Numbered from the stretch's first letter, positions 16,624 through 25,200 are shown. The stretch: DNA of 64,000 bases from Nocardioidaceae bacterium UBA4001 (GCA_002384855.1 DGBP01000060.1:12747-76746), one strand, 5' to 3'. Numbers and translations are program-made. The notes: a model not told the origin generated them from the letters alone.

Positions 16624-17304
16624 ATGGTCGCAGGACGCAGGGTGAGGCTCGCGGTGCTGGCCGCGGGAGCCGCGACGGTGCTGGCCGGGTGCGGCCTGAC
16701 GCCCGGAGCCGCGGCGGTCGTCGGTTCCGAGCGCATCTCCCAGGACCAGGTCGACGACCTGACCGCGTCGATCTGCTCCGCGCAGCTGGCTGCCAACGAG
16801 GCCCAGGCCGCGCAGACCCAGCGGATCCCGAGCCGGTCGCTGCGTGAGGGGGCGCTCGGCATCCTGGTCGAGAACGCGCTCGCCGCGCAGTTCGGCGACG
16901 CCGAGGGCGTCGAGCCGGACAAGCAGCAGGTCTCCGAGGTCGTCTCCCAGTCCGAGTCGAACCTCTCCATGCTTCCCGAGGACGAGCGCGAGGCATTCCG
17001 CACCGCCGTGCGGGACAACGCCGAGGGCCAGTCGGTGCTGGTGCAGGTCGGCCAGCAGTCGCTCGGCTCGGGCGCCGGTGAGAACGAGGCGTTCCAGGAG
17101 GGCTACCGCCTGATGCAGGAGTGGTCCGCCGACGTCGACGTCGAGGTCGACCCCCGCTACGGCGGCTTCGAGGACGGCATGTTCCGGCCCGGCGCCGGGA
17201 GCTCCCTCTCCGTAGCGGCCAGTGAGCGTGCCCGGGCCGGCACCGAGCAGCAGCTCGCCGAGGGCTTCGTCGCGACGCTGCCCGCCTCCCAGCAGTGCGG
17301 CTGA
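16624..17304 (+). CDS. SurA-N-like lipoprotein
   Basis: A 226-residue lipoprotein: basic start (MVAGRRVRL), hydrophobic stretch and lipobox LAGC with Cys near 23, so it is anchored outside the cell membrane. The following part (AAAVVGSERISQDQVDDLTASIC) resembles the N-terminal helical domain of SurA/PrsA chaperones, but the peptidyl-prolyl isomerase domain is missing. It may help fold secreted proteins; role not known. ATG at 16624 with ACGAGGAG upstream. It sits between mfd and mazG, an order kept in many actinomycetes, and overlaps mazG by 10 nt. Confidence 0.75.
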   Translation: MVAGRRVRLAVLAAGAATVLAGCGLTPGAAAVVGSERISQDQVDDLTASICSAQLAANEAQAAQTQRIPSRSLREGALGILVENALAAQFGDAEGVEPDKQQVSEVVSQSESNLSMLPEDEREAFRTAVRDNAEGQSVLVQVGQQSLGSGAGENEAFQEGYRLMQEWSADVDVEVDPRYGGFEDGMFRPGAGSSLSVAASERARAGTEQQLAEGFVATLPASQQCG

Positions 17305-18227
17305 CCTTCCTCGTCACCAGTCCCCGGGTCGCTCCGGGGCTGATGTCGTGGGCCGCCTGGCAGGCCGTGTCCACCGCCTCCAGGGTGCTCGCGGGCAGCG
17401 CTGACGCCCCGTTGGTCCGCGCCGTCGTCGCGGCCGGTCACGAGGTCGAGGTGCTCGAGGGTGCGACCGCCGCCGACGCGTGGGCGGCCGCCAGGCACGA
17501 GCACGTCGTGTGGCTCGCCGACGACGAGGAGGCCACGACCTGGCCGTCCTCGCTCGCGGCGCGGGTCCTCGAGGACGAGGAGGCTCCCGAGGTCGAGGTG
17601 CTGCACGCGTCGTACGACGTCCCCGGTGCGCGCCTGCTCGACCTGGTGACCGTCATGGACCGGCTGCGGACCTCCTGCCCGTGGGACCGCGAGCAGACCC
17701 ACGAGTCGTTGGCGAGGTACCTCCTCGAGGAGGCCTACGAGACGCTCGAGGCCATCGAGACCGGCGACCACGCGCACCTGCGCGAGGAGCTCGGGGACCT
17801 GCTGCTGCAGGTGTTCTTCCACGCCCGGGTCGCCACCGAGCACCCCGACGAGCCGTTCGACATCGACGACGTCGCGGGCGGGATCGTCGACAAGCTCGTG
17901 CACCGCCACCCGCACGTCTTCGCGGGACTCGAGGTGGAGGACGCCGCTGAGGTGAACCGCAACTGGGAGGCACTGAAGGCCTCCGAGAAGGGGCGCTCGT
18001 CGGTCCTCGAAGGGATCCCCCTCGCGCTGCCCGCGCTGTCACTGGCGGAGAAGACGCTCGGGCGGGCCGGCCGGGTCGACGTGCGCCCCTCGCCCGGCGA
18101 GAGTCTCGGAGACCGGCTGCTCACCCTGGTGGTGGAGGCGCGCGAGCAGGCGCTCGACGCCGAGCAGGAGCTGCGCGGCGCCGTACGACGCCTCGCGGAC
18201 TCGGTCAGGGCAGCCGAGCGCGGCTGA
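17295..18227 (+). CDS. mazG: nucleoside triphosphate pyrophosphohydrolase MazG
   Basis: A 310-residue protein. The first 110 residues are an actinobacteria-specific extension; the MazG core is from about 115: MDRLRTSCPWDREQTHESL, then EEAYETLEAIE and REELGDLLLQVFFHA, which give the EExxE..ExxD metal-binding pattern of all-alpha NTP pyrophosphatases. The enzyme hydrolyses NTPs to NMPs, cleansing damaged nucleotides. GTG at 17295 overlaps the lipoprotein gene. Ends 120 nt before eno. Confidence 0.9.
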   Translation: MRLTFLVTSPRVAPGLMSWAAWQAVSTASRVLAGSADAPLVRAVVAAGHEVEVLEGATAADAWAAARHEHVVWLADDEEATTWPSSLAARVLEDEEAPEVEVLHASYDVPGARLLDLVTVMDRLRTSCPWDREQTHESLARYLLEEAYETLEAIETGDHAHLREELGDLLLQVFFHARVATEHPDEPFDIDDVAGGIVDKLVHRHPHVFAGLEVEDAAEVNRNWEALKASEKGRSSVLEGIPLALPALSLAEKTLGRAGRVDVRPSPGESLGDRLLTLVVEAREQALDAEQELRGAVRRLADSVRAAERG

Positions 18228-18347
18228 GGCCTCGCCGCGGCCCAGGCCACAGGCCCCGCGCCACGGGGCGAGCCCTGCCGAGGGCCGCGGCCGGCCGCCG
18301 TTAGGCTGGCCCTGACCCCAGAATCCACCCCCGGCTAGGAGCAGACC
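18228..18347 (+). promoter_or_regulatory. eno promoter region
   Basis: A gene-free 120 nt. A -10-like TAGGCT at 18302-18307 follows the 12-nt palindrome GCGGCCGGCCGC (18289-18300, overlapping a GC-rich hairpin that may end mazG transcripts). The leader is about 35 nt with AGGAG at 18337-18341 before GTG 18348. Confidence 0.5.
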
Positions 18348-19628
18348 GTGGCGTCCATCGAGGCTGTCGGCGCACGCGAGATTCTCGACTCGCGTGGCAA
18401 CCCCACTGTTGAGGTCGAGGTGGCCCTCGACGACGGAACCGTGAGCCGTGCGGCCGTCCCGTCGGGGGCGTCCACCGGTGCCTTCGAGGCGGTGGAGCTG
18501 CGCGACGGCGGCGACCGGTACGCCGGCAAGGGCGTCGAGAAGGCCGTCGATGCGGTGCTCGACGTGATCGGCCCCGAGCTCGTGGGCTTCGAGGCCTCCG
18601 AGCAGCGGCTCGTCGACCAGCGGCTGCTCGAGCTCGACGGCACGCCCAACAAGGCCAAGCTCGGCGCCAACGCCATTCTCGGCGTCTCGCTCGCGGTCGC
18701 CCGGGCGGCCGCGGACTCCGCGGACCTCCCGCTGTTCCGCTACCTCGGTGGCCCCAACGCACACCTGCTGCCGGTGCCGATGATGAACATCCTCAACGGC
18801 GGCGCCCACGCCGACACCGCCGTCGACATCCAGGAGTTCATGATCGCCCCGGTCGGTGCGGCGACCTTCCGCGAGGCGCTGCGCCAGGGCGCGGAGGTCT
18901 ACCACGCGCTGAAGTCGGTGCTCAAGGAGCGCGGGCTGGCCACCGGCCTCGGCGACGAGGGCGGCTTCGCCCCCGACCTCGGTTCCAACCGCGAGGCGCT
19001 GGACCTGATCGCCGCCGCGGTCGAGAAGACCGGCCTGAAGGTCGGCGACGACATCGCGCTCGCCCTCGACGTGGCCGCCACCGAGTTCTACCGCGACGGC
19101 GCCTACCAGTTCGAGGGGTCGGCCAGGTCGGCCGAGGAGATGCAGGCCTACTACAGCGACCTGGTCGCGTCGTACCCGATCGTCTCGATCGAGGACCCGA
19201 TGAGCGAGGAGGACTGGGCCGGCTGGGCCACGGTCACCGCGGCGCTCGGCGAGCAGACCCAGATCGTCGGCGACGACCTGTTCGTCACCAACGTCGAGCG
19301 GCTCGCCCGCGGCATCGGGGAGAGGTCGGCGAACGCACTGCTGGTCAAGGTCAACCAGATCGGCTCGCTCACCGAGACCCTCGACTCCGTCGACCTCGCG
19401 CACCGCAACGGCTTCCGCTGCATGATGAGCCACCGCTCCGGCGAGACCGAGGACACCACGATCGCCGACCTCGCGGTCGCCCTGAACACCGGGCAGATCA
19501 AGACCGGTGCGCCCGCTCGCTCCGAGCGCGTCGCGAAGTACAACCAGCTGCTGCGCATCGAGGAGGAGCTCGACGACGCCGCCCGCTACGCCGGCCGCGG
19601 CGCGTTCCCCCGGTCCGTGCGGAGCTGA
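18348..19628 (+). CDS. eno: enolase
   Basis: A 426-residue enolase (2-phosphoglycerate to phosphoenolpyruvate, glycolysis). Conserved blocks: AREILDSRGNPTVEVEV, SGASTGAFEAVELRD, GGAHADTAVDIQEFM, GDEGGFAPDL, the metal-binding ALDVAATEF and IEDPMSEEDW, the catalytic Lys in LLVKVNQIGSLTET, and SHRSGETEDTTIADLAV. GTG at 18348. Full length for the family. The ftsB-like gene follows 9 nt later. Confidence 0.97.
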   Translation: MASIEAVGAREILDSRGNPTVEVEVALDDGTVSRAAVPSGASTGAFEAVELRDGGDRYAGKGVEKAVDAVLDVIGPELVGFEASEQRLVDQRLLELDGTPNKAKLGANAILGVSLAVARAAADSADLPLFRYLGGPNAHLLPVPMMNILNGGAHADTAVDIQEFMIAPVGAATFREALRQGAEVYHALKSVLKERGLATGLGDEGGFAPDLGSNREALDLIAAAVEKTGLKVGDDIALALDVAATEFYRDGAYQFEGSARSAEEMQAYYSDLVASYPIVSIEDPMSEEDWAGWATVTAALGEQTQIVGDDLFVTNVERLARGIGERSANALLVKVNQIGSLTETLDSVDLAHRNGFRCMMSHRSGETEDTTIADLAVALNTGQIKTGAPARSERVAKYNQLLRIEEELDDAARYAGRGAFPRSVRS

Positions 19629-19637
19629 GCCGAGCCG

Positions 19638-20231
19638 GTGCCGAGCAACCGTCCGTCGTCGTCCCGGGGGCCACGCCCCCGGGGCGCGGCGAGCCGTCCG
19701 TCCCGACCCCGGGCAGGGAGCCGGCCGGCGTCGCGTCCCGGGTCCCGGCCGGCCGGACGCCCGCGCACCGCTGCCGCGCAGGAGCCGGCGCGACCCCGCG
19801 TCACCGGCCGCGCCGTCGTGCTGGTGCTCGTCCTTGCCGTGCTGGCGATGTCCTACGCCTCGAGCATGCGGGCCTACCTCGAGCAGAAGGAGCACCTCGC
19901 GACGCTCCGTGCCAGCATCGCGGAGTCCGAGGAGAACATCGCCGCGCTGCAGCAGGAGAAGCGCCGCTGGCGTGACCCGGCGTTCCTCGAGGCACAGGCG
20001 ACGCAGCGGCTCGGATGGGTGATGCCAGGCGAGATCGGCTTCCAGGTGATCGACGAGAACGGCGAGCCCCTCGGCCACGAGGACAGCCTCTCGGACCCCG
20101 ACGCGATCGAGGTCGAGAACGAGCCGGCCTGGTGGGAGACCGCCTGGGGCACGATGGAGGCCGCCGGCCACCCCGAGGACGTCCCGAACCCGGTCGAGGA
20201 GATCGACCCGCCGAGGACGAGGACCCCGTGA
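19638..20231 (+). CDS. FtsB/DivIC-type septum formation initiator protein
   Basis: A 197-residue bitopic membrane protein: basic Pro/Arg/Ser-rich cytoplasmic N-terminus (1-55), one transmembrane helix (about 57-75, VVLVLVLAVLAMSYASS), then a coiled coil (YLEQKEHLATLRASIAESEENIAALQQEKRRW) and the short RLGWVMPGE motif typical of FtsB/DivIC. Such proteins join FtsL and FtsQ at the division site. Acidic tail after 150. GTG start 9 nt after eno; overlaps the next gene by 4 nt. The eno-ftsB-DUF501-ppx order is widely kept in actinomycetes. Confidence 0.88.
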   Translation: MPSNRPSSSRGPRPRGAASRPSRPRAGSRPASRPGSRPAGRPRTAAAQEPARPRVTGRAVVLVLVLAVLAMSYASSMRAYLEQKEHLATLRASIAESEENIAALQQEKRRWRDPAFLEAQATQRLGWVMPGEIGFQVIDENGEPLGHEDSLSDPDAIEVENEPAWWETAWGTMEAAGHPEDVPNPVEEIDPPRTRTP

Positions 20232-20764
20232 CGCCGCACGAGGCCGCGGAGCCCGTCTCCGCTCGTGACCAGGCCGCCATCGAGGCCCAGCTCGGCCGGC
20301 CGCCCCGCTCCATCCACGCCGTGGGGCACCGCTGCCCCTGTGGCAACCCCGACGTGGTGGCCACCGAGCCGCGTCTCGACGACGGCACGCCGTTCCCCAC
20401 GACCTTCTACCTCACCTGCCCCCGCGCCGCCTCGATGATCGGCACCCTCGAGGCCTCGGGGCTGATGAAGGAGATGAGTGTGCGGCTGGAGGAGGACGCC
20501 GACCTCGCCGCGGCCTACCGCCGTGCCCACGAGGCCTACCTCACCTACCGCGAGTCCATCGGGGAGGTGCCGGAGATCGCCGGGGTCTCGGCCGGTGGCA
20601 TGCCGGCGCGCGTCAAGTGCCTGCACGTGCTCGCCGGCCAGTCGCTCGCGCAGGGCCGTGGCGTGAACCCCCTCGGCGACGAGGTGCTCGACCTGCTCGG
20701 CGAGTTCTGGGCGGCCGGCCCGTGCGTCGAGGTGCCCCCCGAGGTCTCGGAGTCGCAGGGGTGA
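20228..20764 (+). CDS. DUF501 family protein
   Basis: A 178-residue soluble protein of the DUF501 family, almost always found between ftsB and ppx. It has the Cys pair HRCPCGNP near 35-40, a third Cys in YLTCPRAAS and a fourth in ARVKCLHVLAGQSLAQGRG; a metal site is possible. Function unknown. GTG at 20228 overlaps the upstream TGA; the 3' end overlaps ppx by 4 nt, so translation of the three genes is probably coupled. Confidence 0.88.
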   Translation: MTPHEAAEPVSARDQAAIEAQLGRPPRSIHAVGHRCPCGNPDVVATEPRLDDGTPFPTTFYLTCPRAASMIGTLEASGLMKEMSVRLEEDADLAAAYRRAHEAYLTYRESIGEVPEIAGVSAGGMPARVKCLHVLAGQSLAQGRGVNPLGDEVLDLLGEFWAAGPCVEVPPEVSESQG

Positions 20765-21705
20765 CCCGGGTCGCCGCCGTCGACTGTGGGACCAACACGA
20801 TCAAGCTCCTCGTCGCCGACCTCGACCCCGCTACAGGCACAGAGACCGAGATCGTCCGTGAGATGCGGATGGTCCGGCTCGGCCAGGACGTCGACCGCAC
20901 GGGCCGGCTCGCCGACGAGGCACTGGCCAGGACGTTCGCCGCGATCGACGAGTACGCCGCCATGGTCGCCGCGCACGACGTCGACGCACTCCGCTTCTGC
21001 GCGACTTCCGCGGCGCGCGACGCCTCCAACGCGGCCGAGTTCGCCGCGGGTGTCGCGTCACGGCTCGGGGTGGCGCCGGAGGTCGTCAGCGGTGCGGAGG
21101 AGGCCCGGCTGTCCTACGACGGCGCGACGCGCGGCCTGGTGGGTCGCGACCTGCCCGAGCCGTTCCTCGTCGTCGACATCGGCGGCGGGTCGACCGAGCT
21201 CATCCTCGGCGATCTGTCGACGGGCTCAGCACAAGCGGCCGGCCACGTCACGGCGGCGGAGTCCCTCGACATCGGGTCGGTGCGCATGACCGAGCGGCAC
21301 CTGCGGTCCGACCCGCCGTCCCCGGACGAGGTCGCCGCGGCGGCAGGGGAGATCGCCGAGGCGGTCGCCGCGTCCGACGTACCCCTCGGCGCGGCGCGCA
21401 CGGTGATCGGCGTCGCCGGGACGGTCACCACCGTCGCGGCGGCCGTGCTGGGCCTCGACGGCTACGACCGCGCCGCGATCGACCAGGCCGAGCTGGCGGT
21501 CGCCGACGTGCACGAGGCGACCGGGGCGCTGCTGGCGATGACGGTGGCCGAGCGTCGCGCGCTGCCGTTCATGCATCCGGGCCGGGCCGACGTGATCGGG
21601 GCCGGCGCGCTGATCCTCGACGAGGTGCTGCGGCGGACGACGGCCGACACTCTCCTGGTCTCCGAGGCCGACATCCTCGACGGGATCGCCTGGTCTATCG
21701 CCTGA
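20761..21705 (+). CDS. ppx: exopolyphosphatase / pppGpp phosphohydrolase family protein
   Basis: A 314-residue actin-like-fold phosphatase (Ppx/GppA). Phosphate-1 motif VAAVDCGTNTIKLLVAD at the N-terminus; phosphate-2 VVDIGGGSTELILG; RFCATSAARDASN and GVAGTVTTVAA also match. It is the short actinobacterial form lacking the C-terminal HD-type domain. GTG at 20761 overlaps the DUF501 stop. Just after ILG the chain has LSTGSAQAAG, encoded by a copy of the short interspersed repeat also seen in mfd and others, inserted near the active-site strand. Confidence 0.9.
   Translation: MTRVAAVDCGTNTIKLLVADLDPATGTETEIVREMRMVRLGQDVDRTGRLADEALARTFAAIDEYAAMVAAHDVDALRFCATSAARDASNAAEFAAGVASRLGVAPEVVSGAEEARLSYDGATRGLVGRDLPEPFLVVDIGGGSTELILGDLSTGSAQAAGHVTAAESLDIGSVRMTERHLRSDPPSPDEVAAAAGEIAEAVAASDVPLGAARTVIGVAGTVTTVAAAVLGLDGYDRAAIDQAELAVADVHEATGALLAMTVAERRALPFMHPGRADVIGAGALILDEVLRRTTADTLLVSEADILDGIAWSIA
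21214..21238. repeat. interspersed repeat copy inside ppx
   Basis: CTGTCGACGGGCTCAGCACA (21214-21233) plus AGCGG. It is read in frame as LSTGSAQAA. The core TCGAC-GGGCTC equals that of the mfd copies; the AGCACA flank resembles the AGGACA type in the mutL-type gene. Confidence 0.65.
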
Positions 21706-21731
21706 CCCCGGCGGGGACGACCCGCGTCCGG

Positions 21732-21737
21732 CAGGAT
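21732..21737 (+). promoter_or_regulatory. -10 box of leaderless uracil-DNA glycosylase mRNA
   Basis: CAGGAT ends 7 nt before ATG 21745, the spacing that places the transcription start on the A of the start codon. This decides the start over the in-frame ATG at 21736. Confidence 0.5.
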
Positions 21738-21744
21738 GAGCGGC

Positions 21745-22617
21745 ATGTCCGACGTCCTCCTCCCGCACCCCGTGACCGGGGACCTGTTCGCGAGCCCGGT
21801 GCCGCCGGGGGCCGGGTGGCCCGACGACCCGGCCGCCGGCGACACCCCCGTCGCGGGGACGCCGGCCGACGTGCTCGCGCTGGCCGGCGGCGCCACGACG
21901 CTCGGCGAGCTCGAGGCTCGCGTGTCGGTGTGCCGGGCCTGCCCGCGGCTGGTCCGCTGGCGCGAGGACGTCGCGGAGGCCAAGCGCGCGTCGTTCGCGG
22001 GGGAGCCGTACTGGGGTCGGCCCGTTGCCGGCTGGGGCGACGAGGAGCCGCGCGTCCTCGTCGTCGGGCTCGCGCCCGCGGCCAACGGGGGCAACCGCAC
22101 CGGCCGCATCTTCACCGGCGACCGGTCCGGGGACTGGCTCTTCGCCTCCCTGCACCGGATGGGTCTCGCCGCGCAGGAGACCTCGCTGCACTCCGGCGAC
22201 GGCCAACGACTGGTCGGGGCGCGCATGGTGGCGACCGTCCGCTGCGCGCCCCCGGACAACAGGCCGACCGTCGAGGAGCGCGACACCTGTGCGCCCTGGC
22301 TGGTCGAGGAGGTCGCGATGGTGGCCGGGTCGGTGCGCGCCGTCGTGTGCCTGGGCCTGTACGGCTGGGACGCGGCGCTGCGCACGTTGCGGGCGCTGGG
22401 GTACGCCGTCCCGCGGCCGAAGCCCAGGTTCGGGCATGCCGCCGAGGCCGTGCTGACCTCACCCGACGGCCGAGAGATGGTGCTCCTGGGCAGCTACCAC
22501 CCGTCGCAGCAGAACACCTTCACGGGCAAGCTCACCGAGCCGATGCTCGACGCGGTGCTCGGCCGTGCTGCCCGGCTCGGGGGGATCGGGGACGCCGCGG
22601 CGGACGTGGAAGGATGA
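21745..22617 (+). CDS. uracil-DNA glycosylase, family 5 (UdgB) type
   Basis: A 290-residue UDG-superfamily enzyme. It has CRACPRLVRWRE (Cys pair for a 4Fe-4S cluster), motif A GLAPAANGGNRTGRIFTGD, further Cys in VATVRCAPPDNRP and RDTCAPW, and motif B GSYHPSQQNTFTGKL. The Ala-rich motif A without the catalytic Asp or Asn is diagnostic of family 5 enzymes, which remove uracil and some deaminated purines. ATG 21745 fits a leaderless promoter. Overlaps the ACT gene by 4 nt. Confidence 0.88.
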   Translation: MSDVLLPHPVTGDLFASPVPPGAGWPDDPAAGDTPVAGTPADVLALAGGATTLGELEARVSVCRACPRLVRWREDVAEAKRASFAGEPYWGRPVAGWGDEEPRVLVVGLAPAANGGNRTGRIFTGDRSGDWLFASLHRMGLAAQETSLHSGDGQRLVGARMVATVRCAPPDNRPTVEERDTCAPWLVEEVAMVAGSVRAVVCLGLYGWDAALRTLRALGYAVPRPKPRFGHAAEAVLTSPDGREMVLLGSYHPSQQNTFTGKLTEPMLDAVLGRAARLGGIGDAAADVEG

Positions 22618-23141
22618 CCGCCGTGAGCCTGCACGCCATCACCGTCCTCGGTCACGACCGCCCTGGCATCATCGCCGAGACCACGCGCGCCCTCGCCGGC
22701 CTCGGTCTCAACATCGAGGACTCGACGATGACGCTGCTGCGGGGCCACTTCGCGATGATGCTCATCTGCGCCGGGGAGGCATCCTCCGGTGACATCGAGC
22801 ACGCCCTGTCGGCCCTGACCGAGGACGGCTCGCTGACCGTCTCCGTGCGGGAGGTCCCCGAGGAGCCGGAGCATGCCGCCCTCGGTACGACGTACGTCCT
22901 CACCGTCCACGGCGGCGACCGGGCCGGCATCGTGTCCACCCTCGTGGGCGAGGTGGCCCGGGTGGGCGGGAACATCACCGACCTGACCACCCGGCTGTCC
23001 GGGGACCTGTACGTCCTCGCCGCCGAGGTCGACCTCCCCGCCGAGGTCGACGCGGACGCGCTGCAGGCGCAGCTGCGAAGTGCCGGCGACGACCTCGGGG
23101 TCGGGGTCGCGCTGCGTCGGATGGAGAGCGACGAGCTGTGA
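22614..23141 (+). CDS. double ACT-domain protein (GcvR-like)
   Basis: A 175-residue protein made of two ACT domains: LHAITVLGHDRPGIIAETTRAL at 4-25 with NIEDSTMTLLRGHFAMML, and YVLTVHGGDRAGIVSTLVGEVA from about 92. No catalytic domain. Such proteins bind amino acids and regulate, like GcvR for glycine cleavage. ATG at 22614 overlaps the UDG stop (ATGA); GTG 9 nt on is an alternative. The 3' end overlaps def by 4 nt. The ligand is unknown. Confidence 0.85.
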   Translation: MTAVSLHAITVLGHDRPGIIAETTRALAGLGLNIEDSTMTLLRGHFAMMLICAGEASSGDIEHALSALTEDGSLTVSVREVPEEPEHAALGTTYVLTVHGGDRAGIVSTLVGEVARVGGNITDLTTRLSGDLYVLAAEVDLPAEVDADALQAQLRSAGDDLGVGVALRRMESDEL

Positions 23142-23704
23142 GCTCCGACCCAGTCGACGACGCCGTCGGCCGCTGGACCGAGCGTGACCTCCCGGTGGAG
23201 GGCCGTGTCCTCGAGGTGGTGCGAGCACCGGCGACCGTGCTCTCCTCGGTCGGGGCCGACGTGGATCCCGCCGACCCCGACGTCGTGCAGCTCGCCGCAG
23301 ACCTGGTGGCCACGATGCGGGTCTCACCCGGGTGCGTCGGCCTCGCCGCCCCGCAGGTGGGGGTCGGGTCGAGGGTCTTCTGCGTCGACGTGTCCGCCCA
23401 CCCGAAGACCCGCAGCCACCACGGGACCTTCGTGCTCTGCAACGCCGAGGTGGTGCAGTCGTCGCGCAACGAGAAGGCCCGTGAGGGCTGCATGAGCGTG
23501 CCCGACCTCACCGGCGACGTGAAGCGCGCGACCAGGGTCGTCGTGGCAGGCGTGCTGCCCGTGACCGGGGAGCGCGTGCAGATCGAGGCCGACGCCTTCG
23601 AGGCACGGGCCCTCCAGCACGAGATCGACCATTGCGACGGGTTGCTCTTCCTCGACCGGGTCGCCGGTGCCCACGCGATCCACGCCCGCAAGACCTATCT
23701 TTGA
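23138..23704 (+). CDS. def: peptide deformylase
   Basis: A 188-residue metalloenzyme that removes N-formyl groups from nascent proteins. The three signature motifs are present: GCVGLAAPQVG, REGCMSVP (metal Cys) and QHEIDHCDG (HExxH). In motif 2 Met replaces the usual Leu (EGCMS), a variation known in some type-2/3 deformylases. GTG at 23138 overlaps the ACT gene, giving UDG-ACT-def translational coupling. A tRNA gene starts 8 nt after the stop codon. Confidence 0.93.
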   Translation: MSSDPVDDAVGRWTERDLPVEGRVLEVVRAPATVLSSVGADVDPADPDVVQLAADLVATMRVSPGCVGLAAPQVGVGSRVFCVDVSAHPKTRSHHGTFVLCNAEVVQSSRNEKAREGCMSVPDLTGDVKRATRVVVAGVLPVTGERVQIEADAFEARALQHEIDHCDGLLFLDRVAGAHAIHARKTYL

Positions 23705-23712
23705 GGTCGCCC

Positions 23713-23785
23713 GCCCCCGTATCCCAATGGCAGAGGAAGAGGTCTTAAAAACCTTTCAGTGTGGGTTCGAGTCCCACCGGGGGCA
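23713..23785 (+). tRNA. tRNA with anticodon TAA (Leu), class I shape
   Basis: Acceptor GCCCCCG (23713-23719) pairs with CGGGGGC (23778-23784), discriminator A; CTA follows instead of an encoded CCA. Anticodon arm GAGGT-CTTAAAA-ACCTT, anticodon TAA at 23746-23748. T arm GTGGG-TTCGAGT-CCCAC. The variable loop is only 5 nt (TCAGT), whereas tRNA-Leu normally has a long variable arm. Confidence 0.85.
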
Positions 23786-24287
23786 CTAGGTAAAACCGCA
23801 GGTCGGGGGGGGGGGCATCTCCGGACGGGTTCGGCGGGGCATCGGGTGCCTGTCGGACCGGTCAGGAACTCGGTCGAGGGGTGTCGGAGGGGCCGGGAAC
23901 AGCAACCGGAACTGGTGGCGCGTCGACGCTGGCCGGCTTACCGGTGTCGGAGTTGGTGACACGGCGCACCCTCGGCGGTATGGAACTGACCGACGACAGC
24001 CTCGACCCGTGGGGCTTCGCCGCCTCGCGACGCTACCGGGATGCCAGGGAGGACCAAACGAACACGCGGCGCGCCTTGGGCGATGGGCCACGTGACCTGG
24101 CGCGGACCGGGTGAGGTGGCCACGACCCGGCGTGAAGGCCCGGCGGAGACGACCCGCGGCTCTCGCGGCGAACCACACCGGAAAAAAAGGTATATGGGTT
24201 CTCAAGTGCGTATGCCGCGTTGCCGATAGCGTTGTGTGACAAGCATTACCGCTGCCCTGCGTCCCCGCCTGAACGGAGCCCCCCATC
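23786..24287. other. gene-poor stretch after the tRNA
   Basis: About 500 nt without a gene I can support. It holds an 11-G run (near 23806-23817) and an unusually AT-rich patch with a run of seven A at 24181-24189, unlike the rest of the window. A 44-codon frame from ATG 23980 to 24114 has reasonable third-position GC but no recognisable relative. The stretch lies between the tRNA and a degenerate copy of the tRNA 3' end, so it is probably imported DNA. Confidence 0.5.
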
Positions 24288-25172
24288 ATGCACGTACGTC
24301 CCGCCCTCGCAGCGGTCGCTGTAGCGGCCCTGCTGGCCACCGGCATGCCCGGGACGGCCCAGGCCGCCACCCGCGACAGCGACCGTGACGGCATCCCCAA
24401 TCGGTGGGAGCGCACCCACGGCATGAACCCGTTCCGTGCTGCCGACGCCACCGCCGACTTCGACCGTGACCGCCTGACCAACCTGCGCGAGTACCGGCTG
24501 GGCACGCTGCTCCGGGACGAGGACACCGACAACGACGGCCACGACGACGGCGACGAGGTGCGTGACGGCTACGCCTCCACGAACGTGAAGGTCGCCGACA
24601 CCGACGACGACGACATCCTCGACGGCGACGAAGACGCCGACCGTGACGGCATCGACAACGAGGACGAAGACGATGCCAACGAGGTCTGCGCCCGCGACGA
24701 CGACGACCGCGACCACGACTGGGTTGACGACGAGGACGAGAACGATTTCGGCCTCAAGGTCGGCGACAGCGACTCCGACGACGACGGCGTCGACGACGGC
24801 GACGACGACACTGACGAAGACGGCGAAGCCAACGAGGACGCCGACGACGCCCTCGACGACGACTGCTCCGGGGACCGCGACGGAGACGGCGAGGATGACG
24901 AGGACTCCGATGACCTCCTGGGCACCATCGCCTCCTACGACGCCGAGACCGGCCTCCTCACCGTGACCAGCCGGTTCGGATACACCGTTTCTGGAACCGT
25001 CACCGCGGACACCGAGATCGAGTTCGACGAGCGCGACGGTGACGAGACCGAAGGCGCAGACAGGGAGGCAACCACCGCTGAACTGCAGCCCGGCACCGAG
25101 GTCGCCGAACTCGACTTCGACGACGAGACCGGCGCTCTTGAAGAGGTGGAAATCTACCCGCCGCTGCCCTGA
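24288..25172 (+). CDS. secreted Asp-rich calcium-binding (thrombospondin type-3-like) protein
   Basis: A 294-residue exported protein. A signal peptide ends at AQAA (residues 24-27). Then come Asp-rich calcium-binding repeats of the DxDxDGxxD type (DSDRDGIPNRWE, DTDNDGHDDGDE, DADRDGIDNEDED, DSDSDDDGVDDGDD) up to about 215, interrupted by two Cys. From about 218 a small beta domain (LLTVTSRFGYTVSGTVTADT) resembles DUF5666-type domains. Extremely acidic. It lies alone inside the putative tRNA-bounded insert and is followed by a strong terminator. Extracellular calcium binding or matrix/adhesion is an inference. Confidence 0.85.
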   Translation: MHVRPALAAVAVAALLATGMPGTAQAATRDSDRDGIPNRWERTHGMNPFRAADATADFDRDRLTNLREYRLGTLLRDEDTDNDGHDDGDEVRDGYASTNVKVADTDDDDILDGDEDADRDGIDNEDEDDANEVCARDDDDRDHDWVDDEDENDFGLKVGDSDSDDDGVDDGDDDTDEDGEANEDADDALDDDCSGDRDGDGEDDEDSDDLLGTIASYDAETGLLTVTSRFGYTVSGTVTADTEIEFDERDGDETEGADREATTAELQPGTEVAELDFDDETGALEEVEIYPPLP

Positions 25173-25200
25173 CCCCACCCGCAGCACCCACCGACACAAA

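Noticed and set aside
18039..20171. 710-codon open frame antisense to eno and ftsB-like genes
   Set aside because: Shadow of enolase; no motif of its own.
23806..23817. Run of 11 G
   Set aside because: Could be a phase-variation tract, but no gene or promoter depends on it; may be a sequencing artefact.
23881..24114. 77-codon frame in the tRNA island
   Set aside because: Partly plausible codon use from ATG 23980 on, but no relative recognised and no clear ribosome-binding site; left as part of the gene-poor region.
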